Source of the DNA: Geopseudomonas sagittaria
Lineage (GTDB): Bacteria > Pseudomonadota > Gammaproteobacteria > Pseudomonadales > Pseudomonadaceae
DNA length: 64,000 nucleotides
Direction: 5' to 3'
Assembly: GCF_900115715.1 (NCBI RefSeq)
Contig: NZ_FOXM01000010.1
Location: 1 to 64,000, forward strand
Positions 1 through 6,582 of the stretch are shown here, one piece after another. Position 1 is the stretch's first letter. The number at the start of each line of letters is the position of its first letter. A model generated the notes under the pieces. It saw only the letters and a program-made list of their open reading frames with translations. It did no database searches and had not been told where the DNA came from. A program made the translations under genes and the position numbers.

Positions 1-205
1 GCGGATTGCCGAGCAGGCGATCCACACGCTTGATGGCGTGCTTGGGGTAGGCCTGCCCCGGCAACGAGCGTCCCAGCGCCGTCAGGGTCAGGCGCTGACC
101 TTGTAGCAAGGCGCTGACGCAAGCCATGAGTGCGGTCAGGCGGCGAGCGTGAATGGTCGGCAGTGCTTGAGCGAACGCGGTATGTAAAAATTGGACGGCC
201 TGCAT
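1..205 (-). CDS. IS4-family transposase, N-terminal part (runs off window)
   Basis: Reading the minus strand from ATG at 205 gives an open frame that is still open at base 1, so only about 68 N-terminal residues are visible. The residues around 50-68 (KHAIKRVDRLLGN) match the conserved N-terminus of IS4-group DDE transposases as I know them. The catalytic DDE domain lies outside the window, so activity cannot be judged. The leader carries a long inverted repeat (198-262), a common way for IS4/IS10-type elements to block read-through translation. Family assignment rests on this short motif only. Confidence 0.65.
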   Translation of the reverse strand, partial: MQAVQFLHTAFAQALPTIHARRLTALMACVSALLQGQRLTLTALGRSLPGQAYPKHAIKRVDRLLGNP

Positions 206-262
206 GGGGAACGGGTGTGGTGGCTATGTTTGGCGACAACCACCGTGCCCGCCCATGCAGGC
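198..262. repeat. Inverted repeat in transposase leader
   Basis: GCCTGCATGGG at 198-208 is repeated as its reverse complement at 252-262. On the minus strand it lies across the transposase start codon and would fold the leader into a hairpin that hides the start from outside transcripts. Confidence 0.6.
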
Positions 263-296
263 ATCTTCAAGCCCTATCCTTTTGATTCGTAAAGAT

Positions 297-333
297 TTTT
301 TGTGGGGATTCCTCAGAATCTGTCCCCTTTCTT
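297..333. mobile_element. Probable end of the IS element
   Basis: The DNA between the transposase start and the truncated attC-like site contains a run reading GGGGACAGATTC (minus strand, ending near 330) and a small palindrome GATTC-CTCA-GAATC. This is where IS-like sequence gives way to cassette sequence. The far IS end is outside the window, so the terminal repeat and any target duplication cannot be confirmed. Confidence 0.35.
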
Positions 334-337
334 TCTT

Positions 338-371
338 ATTTTACGAGCGATTTTAACCATTTGTTAGCCAT
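338..371 (-). repeat. Truncated attC-like recombination site
   Basis: Minus strand, directly after the stop of the T5orf172 gene: GGCTAACAAATGGTTAAAATCG, the R''-L'' half of an integron attC site. The matching L'-R' half is missing; the IS sequence begins where it should be. The site is read as broken by the IS insertion or an associated deletion. Confidence 0.45.
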
Positions 372-381
372 TGAGAGGTTG

Positions 382-837
382 TCAGGGCTCATCAGACAGG
401 AATCTGGCAAATTCTAGGTCGTGAGGGACTGGCTCAAAGAGTGCCTGGATATCTGACTCATACATTTTTGTCAGTACTCCAAGGTTAATTCTGCTGGGGC
501 TGGCGAACTTTTGCTTGCACCATTCCTCCAGCATGCCGTCAATGTATTGCTCTGCTATCTCTGCATCAATCCTGAACCACTCTGACTTACTATCTTCATG
601 GTTGTTTATTCTGTAATCTTGAAATTCATAGTGAATTCCTGACTCGAATTTTTCAATTTTACCGAGGTGCTCTGGTATGTAGTAGGCGACAACCAGCGCA
701 AGACATGGATCCCCTGTGCGCAACTGCCTATATCTAACAAGAGGGTTATTAATGGTTTTGCCTATCTTGCAGCGACTGTAGTCTGCAGAACTAAGCAAAA
801 TGTATATCCAGCCGCCAGGTAAGTTTCTCATATTCAT
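382..837 (-). CDS. T5orf172 / Mug113-type GIY-YIG-like protein
   Basis: A 151-residue protein. Residues about 9-55 (WIYILLSSADYSRCKIGKT, then an arginine-centred R-x2-QL-x-TG) match the T5orf172/MUG113 branch of the GIY-YIG nuclease superfamily; known members are phage or mobile-element proteins, mostly of unproven function. The C-terminal half is acidic with no domain I recognise. The ATG lies only 3 bases from the end of the attC-like site 841-916, with no ribosome binding site between, as in many integron cassettes. A second in-frame ATG at 831 is possible. AT-rich compared with the rest of the window, suggesting transfer. Confidence 0.7.
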   Translation of the reverse strand: MNMRNLPGGWIYILLSSADYSRCKIGKTINNPLVRYRQLRTGDPCLALVVAYYIPEHLGKIEKFESGIHYEFQDYRINNHEDSKSEWFRIDAEIAEQYIDGMLEEWCKQKFASPSRINLGVLTKMYESDIQALFEPVPHDLEFARFLSDEP

Positions 838-840
838 ATA

Positions 841-916
841 GCTAACGTTTGGTTAAGGGGACGACTTTAGCCGGCCCCGAGTGAGCGAAGCGAACGGTTT
901 TAACCAGTTGCTAGGC
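841..916 (-). repeat. attC-like site between two cassette genes
   Basis: On the minus strand it runs from GCCTAGCAACTGGTTAA to CCTTAACCAAACGTTAGC: an R''-type and an R'-type core (GTTAGC) flanking inner arms that pair, with a long variable centre. It occupies nearly all the space between the stop of the nuclease-like gene (924) and the start of the T5orf172 gene (837). Length (76 bp) is within the attC range. Confidence 0.6.
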
Positions 917-923
917 TGCACCA

Positions 924-1862
924 CTAAAGTGACCAATACTTTTTTGCCAACCACTCGATATCGTCTCGATCAATAAAAAACACACTTCCGCTTAATTTCT
1001 TATCAATTTTTTCATTTATTTTTCTGACGGCATTTTCGCTTATTTTTCCGCTGATTATTATAAATAGTTCAGATATGTGATAGTTTTTTGCCTGTCCAGG
1101 CCCCTGCACTGGCATTGAGAAGGCATCATCAATTTGCGCAATTATGGTGTCGATTAATGAGTTTGCTCCACCACTGATGTCTCCGACCTTTACTTGTGCT
1201 GCGCATCTACGTGAATTTCCAAAGCGATCAAGTTCACTAAATAAAACATCTCGACCGAATTCTGTGGTTCCGTGATTGTATCTTACATGCTGGAATCCCA
1301 TCTTTTGCATCAGAGGGATTATTAATTCTTTCGTAAATACACTCTCAACAACATCGAATTCCTGTTTCCAGTAAAATCCAAGCAGCCGAGACTCCGCCTG
1401 AACTACAAGATCTTTTGCCAGTTGTAGCTTTTCTGAAATTAGATTAAATAAGTCTTCATTGTTACTAGCAATGTCGGCATAGATGAATATATCCCCATCA
1501 GCGTACTCGGAGGAAATTTTATCACCGCAATCATTAATCGTTAGCAGTTCAGAAATTTCTCTGTGCATAGCTTTGGTAGAAAGTTTTTCGCCCCAAACAC
1601 CTTCTTCTTCTCCGAATGAAATAGAGAATGAGTAACCTTCGCCCGCTCTATATATGCAGTATCTGTTCGCCTTAGGTATAAGGAGGTCTTGACTGATATT
1701 CAAGCTGGCAATTAATAGGTCAGGTAATTCGGAGGCCTTTAAGCCTTTCAAGTCCGAAAGATCACATTCGACTTCGCTCTCAAGGATCTCGCTGTGGCTA
1801 ATTAGTTTAATTTTCTTTTCGTTTATATATGCAGCAGGTGGGTTTCCGGTTATCAAAAGCAT
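924..1862 (-). CDS. PD-(D/E)XK nuclease-like cassette protein
   Basis: A 312-residue protein. Residues about 188-228 contain MGFQHVRYNHGTTEFGRD followed by AAQVKVG, the E/D...Q-x-K arrangement of Mrr-like PD-(D/E)XK nucleases, here probably the catalytic core. The N-terminal ~170 residues are acidic and unfamiliar and may be a sensor or specificity domain. No methyltransferase lies next to it, so it is not a standard restriction-modification pair. The start is 20 bases from the attC-like site 1883-1940, with AAGAGA as a weak ribosome site. A defence or anti-DNA role is inference; nuclease fold assignment is from the motif. Confidence 0.65.
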   Translation of the reverse strand: MLLITGNPPAAYINEKKIKLISHSEILESEVECDLSDLKGLKASELPDLLIASLNISQDLLIPKANRYCIYRAGEGYSFSISFGEEEGVWGEKLSTKAMHREISELLTINDCGDKISSEYADGDIFIYADIASNNEDLFNLISEKLQLAKDLVVQAESRLLGFYWKQEFDVVESVFTKELIIPLMQKMGFQHVRYNHGTTEFGRDVLFSELDRFGNSRRCAAQVKVGDISGGANSLIDTIIAQIDDAFSMPVQGPGQAKNYHISELFIIISGKISENAVRKINEKIDKKLSGSVFFIDRDDIEWLAKKYWSL

Positions 1863-1882
1863 GCGAGTCTCTTGCGTAATTT

Positions 1883-1940
1883 GCCTAAAACTGGAATTAA
1901 GCCGCCCGCTTTAGCGGATCGACTTAAACGACTTATTAGA
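1883..1940 (-). repeat. attC-like site, best preserved of the three
   Basis: Minus strand: TCTAATAAGTCG ... TTTAAGTCG, then a short GC-rich hairpin centre, then CGGCTTAA ... GTTTTAGGC. This is the R''-L''-L'-R' order of a short (58 bp) attC, very close in layout to the classical aadB attC as I recall it, with one unpaired base in the arm. It begins 4 bases after the stop codon (1945-1947) of the 180-residue gene, as expected in a cassette. Confidence 0.65.
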
Positions 1941-1944
1941 GGAT

Positions 1945-2487
1945 TTACAGCGCGAACTGTTGTAACACATTGCGAAGCCTTGATTCATGAGACTGGCTTC
2001 GCTTGCAGTTTTCCAAAAGGTCGCTGGCGAATTTTTCAAGGCCATCAAGGAAGGCCAGATATGTATCTTCAATGTGGGCGGGCACATGAGCGCCACTATC
2101 AATTTGCCTTGTTGCAGTGAAAAAGGCGAGAGCCATTGGGCTATCTTTTGGCCCCGAGCAGTACTGAATTTGTCTTGCCTTGCCGGCACTAGAAAGGTCT
2201 GATTGTGCAGTAAACGTGTGAAGAACCGAGCAGCGAGCAGCCCAGAAATCGACTTCGTTAAACTCAAGGCCGGGATAGGTAAGCATGTATTTATTTACCC
2301 AATCCTTGAATGATTGACCCGAAGCGCTAGTTTGATTTGCTGGCGCATCCAGTAGCCCCATGGAATCAATGGACGAGTAAATAACCACCATTAAATGGCC
2401 GTACAGGCTGTTAGAGTATAAAAGGTGAGTAGCCTTAAGAGTATTGATAATAAAGCAATTGATCAAGTCTTCTATATTCTGCCGCAC
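1945..2487 (-). CDS. Hypothetical cassette protein
   Basis: 180 residues from a GTG start at 2487 (GTAGAGG ten bases upstream). I recognise no domain. It is predicted soluble, with a hydrophobic patch near residues 30-45 and the stretch DFWAARCSVLHTFTAQSD around 80-98, a pattern I associate with hypothetical proteins of integron and mobile regions. Its TAA stop is next to the attC-like site 1883-1940. No partner gene shares its strand upstream before the nif terminator. Confidence 0.6.
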   Translation of the reverse strand: MRQNIEDLINCFIINTLKATHLLYSNSLYGHLMVVIYSSIDSMGLLDAPANQTSASGQSFKDWVNKYMLTYPGLEFNEVDFWAARCSVLHTFTAQSDLSSAGKARQIQYCSGPKDSPMALAFFTATRQIDSGAHVPAHIEDTYLAFLDGLEKFASDLLENCKRSQSHESRLRNVLQQFAL

Positions 2488-2697
2488 TTAGTTAAATCCT
2501 CTACCGATTAATAGACACCAATATTCACAACACCCCGAACAGGTTTGGTTAATAACATCACCAGACAGGAGAAGGGAGCCGCTCTGGTATGCGGCCTTGA
2601 GAAAGGCACTGGGTGTGAAGGTGGCTTATACGCCATGACTGCAAATCCCTTGCTTGCGGGGGTATCCAACAAGCACCGAGGGTATCGCGCGCCCCCA
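2488..2697. other. Gene-poor boundary between cassettes and nif
   Basis: No convincing gene. Base composition shifts here from AT-rich to GC-rich. A plus-strand open frame through this stretch continues antisense through lrv and is a shadow. A TTAACCAAAC stretch around 2542-2556 (minus strand) resembles the arm of the 841-916 attC-like site, but no full site can be built. Confidence 0.4.
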
Positions 2698-2699
2698 AA

Positions 2700-2736
2700 A
2701 AAGAAAACCGGGACAGCCATCGCCGTCCCGGTTCTT
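2700..2736 (-). terminator. Rho-independent terminator of the nifHDKTY-lrv operon
   Basis: Minus strand: AACCGGGAC, short loop, GTCCCGGTT, then TTTCTTTTTT. It lies 30-70 bases after the lrv stop, marking the end of this operon before the cassette region. Confidence 0.8.
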
Positions 2737-2769
2737 GAAGCGAAAATACGATTTTGTCTGCCGACCGCC

Positions 2770-3501
2770 CTACCCCAACCGCTCCTCGATCGCCCGCCGT
2801 ACCTCCGGGTCCTGCTCATCCAGCACCCGCAGCGCCTCCAGCGGCGCGTTCTCCACCGCCGCCAGGCGCACGGTCCAGTCGGGGTCGTGGAGCATGTCGA
2901 TCACGTCCTCGCCCTTGAGCCGCGAGGCGACGATGCGGCGCACTTCCGGTTCGGGGTCCTGGGCCATCAGGCCCAGGCTCATTTCCGGCAGGCGCTTGGC
3001 GACCAGCTTGCGCACCTGGCGGTCTTCGTCGCGGATGAAGCGGAACAGCCGGCCGGGGGCGATGCGCTGGACCACGTAGGCGCGCACCAGGTAGTCGCGG
3101 TCGCCGGCCATCTGTTCGAGCTGTTCGAGTGGCAGGCGGTCGGCGACGGTGATGCGCACTTCGCGGTCTTCGTCCTGCATCAGCGCGACCAGCTGCTCAC
3201 GGGGCAGGCGATAGGCGACCGCACGGCGCACCACCTCGTCGCTGTCGCGGATCAGCGGCGTGAGCGCCTCGACCGGGGCGTAGCGCACGGCGATGGCGCG
3301 GCGCTCCCAGAACGGGTCGCCGAGGTACTGCCCGGCCACCTGCGGGTTGTTGCGGAAGAAGCGGTCGATCTGCCGGCCGCTCTCCACCGCCACGCAGGCA
3401 TCGCCCGGGGTACAGCGGCCGGCCAGCAGCAGGCTGCGGTGGAAGGGGCATTCGCGGCAATCGCCAATGGGGGTGTGGTCTGGGCCTTGATCGTCGAGCA
3501 T
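2770..3501 (-). CDS. lrv: LRV iron-sulfur protein
   Basis: 243 residues. An N-terminal cysteine cluster (Cys15, Cys18, Cys30, Cys36; C-x2-C...C-x5-C) is followed from about residue 60 by roughly seven helical repeats of about 24 residues with the pattern DxDxxVRxxVAxRLP. This is the layout of the A. vinelandii leucine-rich-repeat-variant protein, shown by crystallography to pair a [4Fe-4S] domain with an LRV solenoid. Its role is unknown; context says nif-related protein binding. The start at 3501 is preferred over the longer open frame because it falls 8 bases after the upstream stop and begins the Cys domain. In A. vinelandii nifENX follows; here a terminator does. Confidence 0.85.
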   Translation of the reverse strand: MLDDQGPDHTPIGDCRECPFHRSLLLAGRCTPGDACVAVESGRQIDRFFRNNPQVAGQYLGDPFWERRAIAVRYAPVEALTPLIRDSDEVVRRAVAYRLPREQLVALMQDEDREVRITVADRLPLEQLEQMAGDRDYLVRAYVVQRIAPGRLFRFIRDEDRQVRKLVAKRLPEMSLGLMAQDPEPEVRRIVASRLKGEDVIDMLHDPDWTVRLAAVENAPLEALRVLDEQDPEVRRAIEERLG

Positions 3502-3509
3502 GCCGCACC

Positions 3510-3779
3510 TCAATCGGGGATGACTTCGGCCAGGACGATGCCGGAGGCGGCGTCGGGGTCGTTGCTCAGCACCGAGCAGTGATCGCTGGAGTTGACCAGA
3601 TAGAGGTTGAAGCGCGGACGTTCGACCAGCGGCTTGGCGTTGACCATGATGTCGTCGTCCATGCACCAGGTGAAGTGCACGCCGGGGTTGGCGCTGCGCA
3701 GGCTGGCGAGCAGGGCGTCGTCGAGCACGCCCTCCTCGGCCCGGCGAACGACGTCGTCGATTACGGCTTGGCTGATCAT
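3510..3779 (-). CDS. DUF6129 nif-linked small protein
   Basis: 89 residues, no Cys cluster or membrane segment. It sits between nifY (10 bases upstream) and lrv (8 bases downstream), the same position as a conserved small ORF in A. vinelandii and Pseudomonas stutzeri nif clusters. It contains one Cys and several acidic residues around HFTWCMDDDIMVNAKP. No function is known to me; co-transcription with nifHDK implies a nitrogenase-related role. Confidence 0.75.
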   Translation of the reverse strand: MISQAVIDDVVRRAEEGVLDDALLASLRSANPGVHFTWCMDDDIMVNAKPLVERPRFNLYLVNSSDHCSVLSNDPDAASGIVLAEVIPD

Positions 3780-3789
3780 GGCTGTGTCC

Positions 3790-4533
3790 TCATCCTGAAC
3801 TATCGGAAGTGAATCGCACGCGCTGGCCTGGCTCGGCGCCCATCGCCTTGGCCAGCCAGGGTGGTGGCGTGGTCGCCAGCACGCGCTGCAGCTCCTCGAC
3901 GATCTCGCGAGCCGGCTGCGCGCTGGCGTGCTTGATCGGGTGCACCCCGGCGCGGATCACCTTGGCCGCCGCCGGGCCGCCGATGCTGAGGGTGTAGAGC
4001 AGCTGGCAGTCGTGGAGCAGTTCGGCACGGCGGGTGTTGCGGTCGTCGTCCTCGCTGCAGGGGCCGGGCTCGCGCAGGTCGATCAGGCGGCTTTCGCGCG
4101 GCGAGATCTGGTAGATCAGAAAGCGCGCGCAGCTGCCGAAGCTGCCGTCCAGACGCTCGCCGCTGTTGGAGGCGCAGGCGATGCGCACCGAGTCGGGCAG
4201 CTCGCCGTCGCGGTAGGGCTGTACAACCGGCAGCGGCTCTTCGGGCATGCGCACGCCGCGGCCCTTGAGCAGGCCGACGGCACGCTGCAGCTGGCGCTCG
4301 GTGAGTTCCGGCTGCGGCGCCTCGTTGGGCCCCGGAGTCAGCAGCGCGGCACGCAGACGGGCCATGCGCAGCTTGCTCAGGCGGGCTTCGGTAATCGGCT
4401 CGCCGGTCACCGCCAGCAACGCGCGCAGCAGGCGCGCGGTATCCACGTCCTTGAGCTCGCGTGCCGCCAGGGCAATGCGCAGCGCCAGATGGCCCGGCAG
4501 TTGCGCAGGCCTGGACAGCGGTGGCGTGGCCAT
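3790..4533 (-). CDS. nifY: NifY, FeMo-cofactor/apo-nitrogenase binding protein
   Basis: 247 residues in two domains: an N-terminal helical domain (about 12-100) as in NafY, and a C-terminal NifX-like cofactor domain (about 115-225). The family binds apo-NifDK and/or FeMo-co during maturation. Where NafY paralogues in this window have DGHFG, NifY has DGSFG (Ser131), losing the histidine implicated in cofactor binding by NafY. Translationally linked to nifT (4-base gap). It probably acts on apo-dinitrogenase rather than as a cofactor carrier; that last point is inference from the substitution. Confidence 0.9.
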   Translation of the reverse strand: MATPPLSRPAQLPGHLALRIALAARELKDVDTARLLRALLAVTGEPITEARLSKLRMARLRAALLTPGPNEAPQPELTERQLQRAVGLLKGRGVRMPEEPLPVVQPYRDGELPDSVRIACASNSGERLDGSFGSCARFLIYQISPRESRLIDLREPGPCSEDDDRNTRRAELLHDCQLLYTLSIGGPAAAKVIRAGVHPIKHASAQPAREIVEELQRVLATTPPPWLAKAMGAEPGQRVRFTSDSSG

Positions 4534-4536
4534 GGC

Positions 4537-4758
4537 TCAGGCCTCGCCGGCCCGCTTGGCGCGCAGGGTGATCGGCAGCTTCGGCGGTGCCGAAAGCGGT
4601 TCGAGATAGTAGCTGGAGCCGTCAGCCAGGGTGACTTCGCCGCCCCAGCGCTCGGGGCTGTCGAACTCCAGCGCGGTGACGATTTCCTCCTGGTCCTTCT
4701 TGGCGATGTAGAAGGTCAGCTGACCTTTGGCGTTGTGACGAAGCATGACGCTGGGCAT
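4537..4758 (-). CDS. nifT: NifT/FixU protein
   Basis: 73 residues from ATG at 4758; the family size is about 70-80. The visible features are a basic N-terminus (MLRHNAKGQ) and an acidic, compact remainder typical of NifT. Its function is unresolved and it is dispensable in other diazotrophs. It lies after nifK across a 137-base gap that carries a strong stem-loop. A longer in-frame start at 4821 would run into that stem-loop and gives a low-complexity N-terminus, so it was rejected. Confidence 0.9.
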   Translation of the reverse strand: MPSVMLRHNAKGQLTFYIAKKDQEEIVTALEFDSPERWGGEVTLADGSSYYLEPLSAPPKLPITLRAKRAGEA

Positions 4759-4843
4759 GGCACGTTCTCCAGGAACAGGTGGCTGGCGTCGGCGGCGCGC
4801 GGCGGCCGGTGGGGCCGCCACGCGTGCGGATCGCCAGTGGAAA

Positions 4844-4871
4844 GGCCGGGGCGGACAGCGCCGCCCCGGCC
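4844..4871 (-). promoter_or_regulatory. Stem-loop after nifK
   Basis: An 11-bp perfect GC stem (GGCCGGGGCGG / CCGCCCCGGCC, 6-base loop) begins 24 bases past the nifK stop. There is no T-tract, so it is more likely an mRNA 3'-end stabiliser or attenuator between nifHDK and nifTY than a full terminator. Confidence 0.55.
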
Positions 4872-4895
4872 GGTACCACAGTCAGACAACCGACC

Positions 4896-6467
4896 TCAGC
4901 GCACCAGGTCGTAGTTGTAGTCGGTGGTCTGCATGCCACGGGTTTCCTCGTCCAGACGCTCCAGCACCGAGTTGACGATGGTGGTCAGCATCTGCATGGC
5001 ACCCTCGTAGCCCAGGGTGGTCTGGCGGTGCAGGTGGTGACGGTCGAAGATCGGGAAGCCGAGGCGGATCAGCGGGACTTCGAACTCCTTGCCCTTGTGC
5101 AGGGTGTCGCGCTGGATGAACTTGCCGTAGCTGTTGCCGATCATGAAGTCCGGCTTGTTGGTGAACACCAGCGAGCGCAGGTGCCAGAGGTCCTTGCCGA
5201 TGTAGACGGTGCAGTCCTTGCCGTACGGCGAAGCTTCCAGGATCGCATCCAGGGCCTTCTTCCAGCGCTTGCTGCCGTTGTTGCAGAGGATGTGGGTCGG
5301 CTCGCAACCCAGCTCCAGCAGGAACTTGGCCAGGCCCATGACGAAGTCCGGGTCACCCCAGATGGCAAACTTCTTGCCGTGCAGCCAGGTGTGCGAGTCG
5401 GTGATCATGTCGACCAGGCGACCACGCTCCTTTTCCAGGCTGGCCGGGATCGGCTGGCCGGTGATTTCGCTGATCTTCATCAGGAATTCGTCGGTCCAGT
5501 CCAGGCCCATCGGGATGCTCAGCTTGGGTACTTCGTGCTTCCAGGTGCCTTCGACCAGCTTCTTGGTCTTGTCCAACTGCCACGGCTGCAGCAGCAGGGT
5601 GGTGGTGGCGTTCGGCGCGTCCTTGATTTCGGCCTGGGTGGTGCCGCCGGCGTACATGCGGAACTGACCGTCAGCCGGGGTATCCAGCACCTCTTCCGGG
5701 TCGGAGAGGAAACTGTAGTCGACGTCCATTTCCTTGAGCATGCGCTTGATGACGCGGAAGTTGCCCAGGTAGGTCTCGAAGCCCGGAACGATGTTGACCT
5801 TGCCGTTGCTGCCAACGACCTTGTCTTCCATGTAGTTGAGGGTGAAGTAGCGGGCGATGCCTTCGAACATGTTGTCCCAGCCGGTCACGTGGCTGCCGAC
5901 GAAGCTCGGGGTGTGGGCGTACGGAACCGGGTAGTCCTGCTCGATGAACCCTTCCTTCTTCGAGTTGTTGATGAAGGCGTTGAGGTCGTCACCGATGACC
6001 TCGGCCATGCAGGTGGTGGACACGGCGATCATGTCGGGCTTGTAGGTCGCCTTGCAGTTCTGCAGACCGTCCTTCATGTTCTGCTGGCCGCCGAACACCG
6101 CCGCGTCTTCGGTCATCGAGTCGGATACGCAGGACACCGGCTCGCGGAAGTGGCGGTTGAAGTAGGTACGGAAGTAGGCGACGCAGCCTTGCGAACCGTG
6201 CACGTAGGGCATGGTCTTTTCGAAGCCCAGCGAGCAGAGCACCGCACCCAGCGGCTGGCAGGCCTTGGCCGGGTTGATGGTCAGCGCTTCGCGCGCAAAG
6301 TTCAGTTCCTGGTATTCCTGGGTGGTGGTCCACTGGAAGACTTCGTCGATCTTGTCCTGCGGATGCTTCTCTTCGAAGTCATCGCGCTTGCGGTCAAGCA
6401 TCTGCTTGTATTCTTCGTCGCGGAACAGCGGGTAGCTGGGTTTGATGTTGTCGACTTGCTGGCTCAT
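4896..6467 (-). CDS. nifK: Nitrogenase MoFe protein beta chain
   Basis: 523 residues, the same length as A. vinelandii NifK. With NifD it forms the alpha2beta2 dinitrogenase; its P-cluster cysteines are present at Cys70 and Cys95, with Cys153 in the expected region. The N-terminus MSQQVDNIKPSYPLF is the family's, fixing the start at 6467 (ribosome site GGAGAAG just upstream) over a longer open frame. It follows nifD after 115 bases that contain a hairpin. Expressed from the nifH sigma-54 promoter. Confidence 0.98.
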   Translation of the reverse strand: MSQQVDNIKPSYPLFRDEEYKQMLDRKRDDFEEKHPQDKIDEVFQWTTTQEYQELNFAREALTINPAKACQPLGAVLCSLGFEKTMPYVHGSQGCVAYFRTYFNRHFREPVSCVSDSMTEDAAVFGGQQNMKDGLQNCKATYKPDMIAVSTTCMAEVIGDDLNAFINNSKKEGFIEQDYPVPYAHTPSFVGSHVTGWDNMFEGIARYFTLNYMEDKVVGSNGKVNIVPGFETYLGNFRVIKRMLKEMDVDYSFLSDPEEVLDTPADGQFRMYAGGTTQAEIKDAPNATTTLLLQPWQLDKTKKLVEGTWKHEVPKLSIPMGLDWTDEFLMKISEITGQPIPASLEKERGRLVDMITDSHTWLHGKKFAIWGDPDFVMGLAKFLLELGCEPTHILCNNGSKRWKKALDAILEASPYGKDCTVYIGKDLWHLRSLVFTNKPDFMIGNSYGKFIQRDTLHKGKEFEVPLIRLGFPIFDRHHLHRQTTLGYEGAMQMLTTIVNSVLERLDEETRGMQTTDYNYDLVR

Positions 6468-6519
6468 GACTCTTCTCCTGCGCCTCACTCATCTGTGAAC
6501 GGCGCTAGCGGAAATCGGC

Positions 6520-6556
6520 CGCGGGCATGCCCTTGCTTGCAAGGGGCCGCCCGCAG
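6520..6556 (-). promoter_or_regulatory. Hairpin in nifD-nifK gap
   Basis: The 115-base nifD-nifK spacer contains a nested inverted repeat (outer CGGGC/GCCCG, inner GCCCTTGC/GCAAGGGGC) with a tiny loop. No T-run follows. It may affect message stability. Confidence 0.4.
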
Positions 6557-6582
6557 CGGACGTTGCGTACGGTTGCGGACAA

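Noticed and set aside
2540-2560. Possible fourth attC upstream of the 180-residue gene
   Set aside because: Only a TTAACCAAAC arm is seen; no paired R' and R'' core could be placed.
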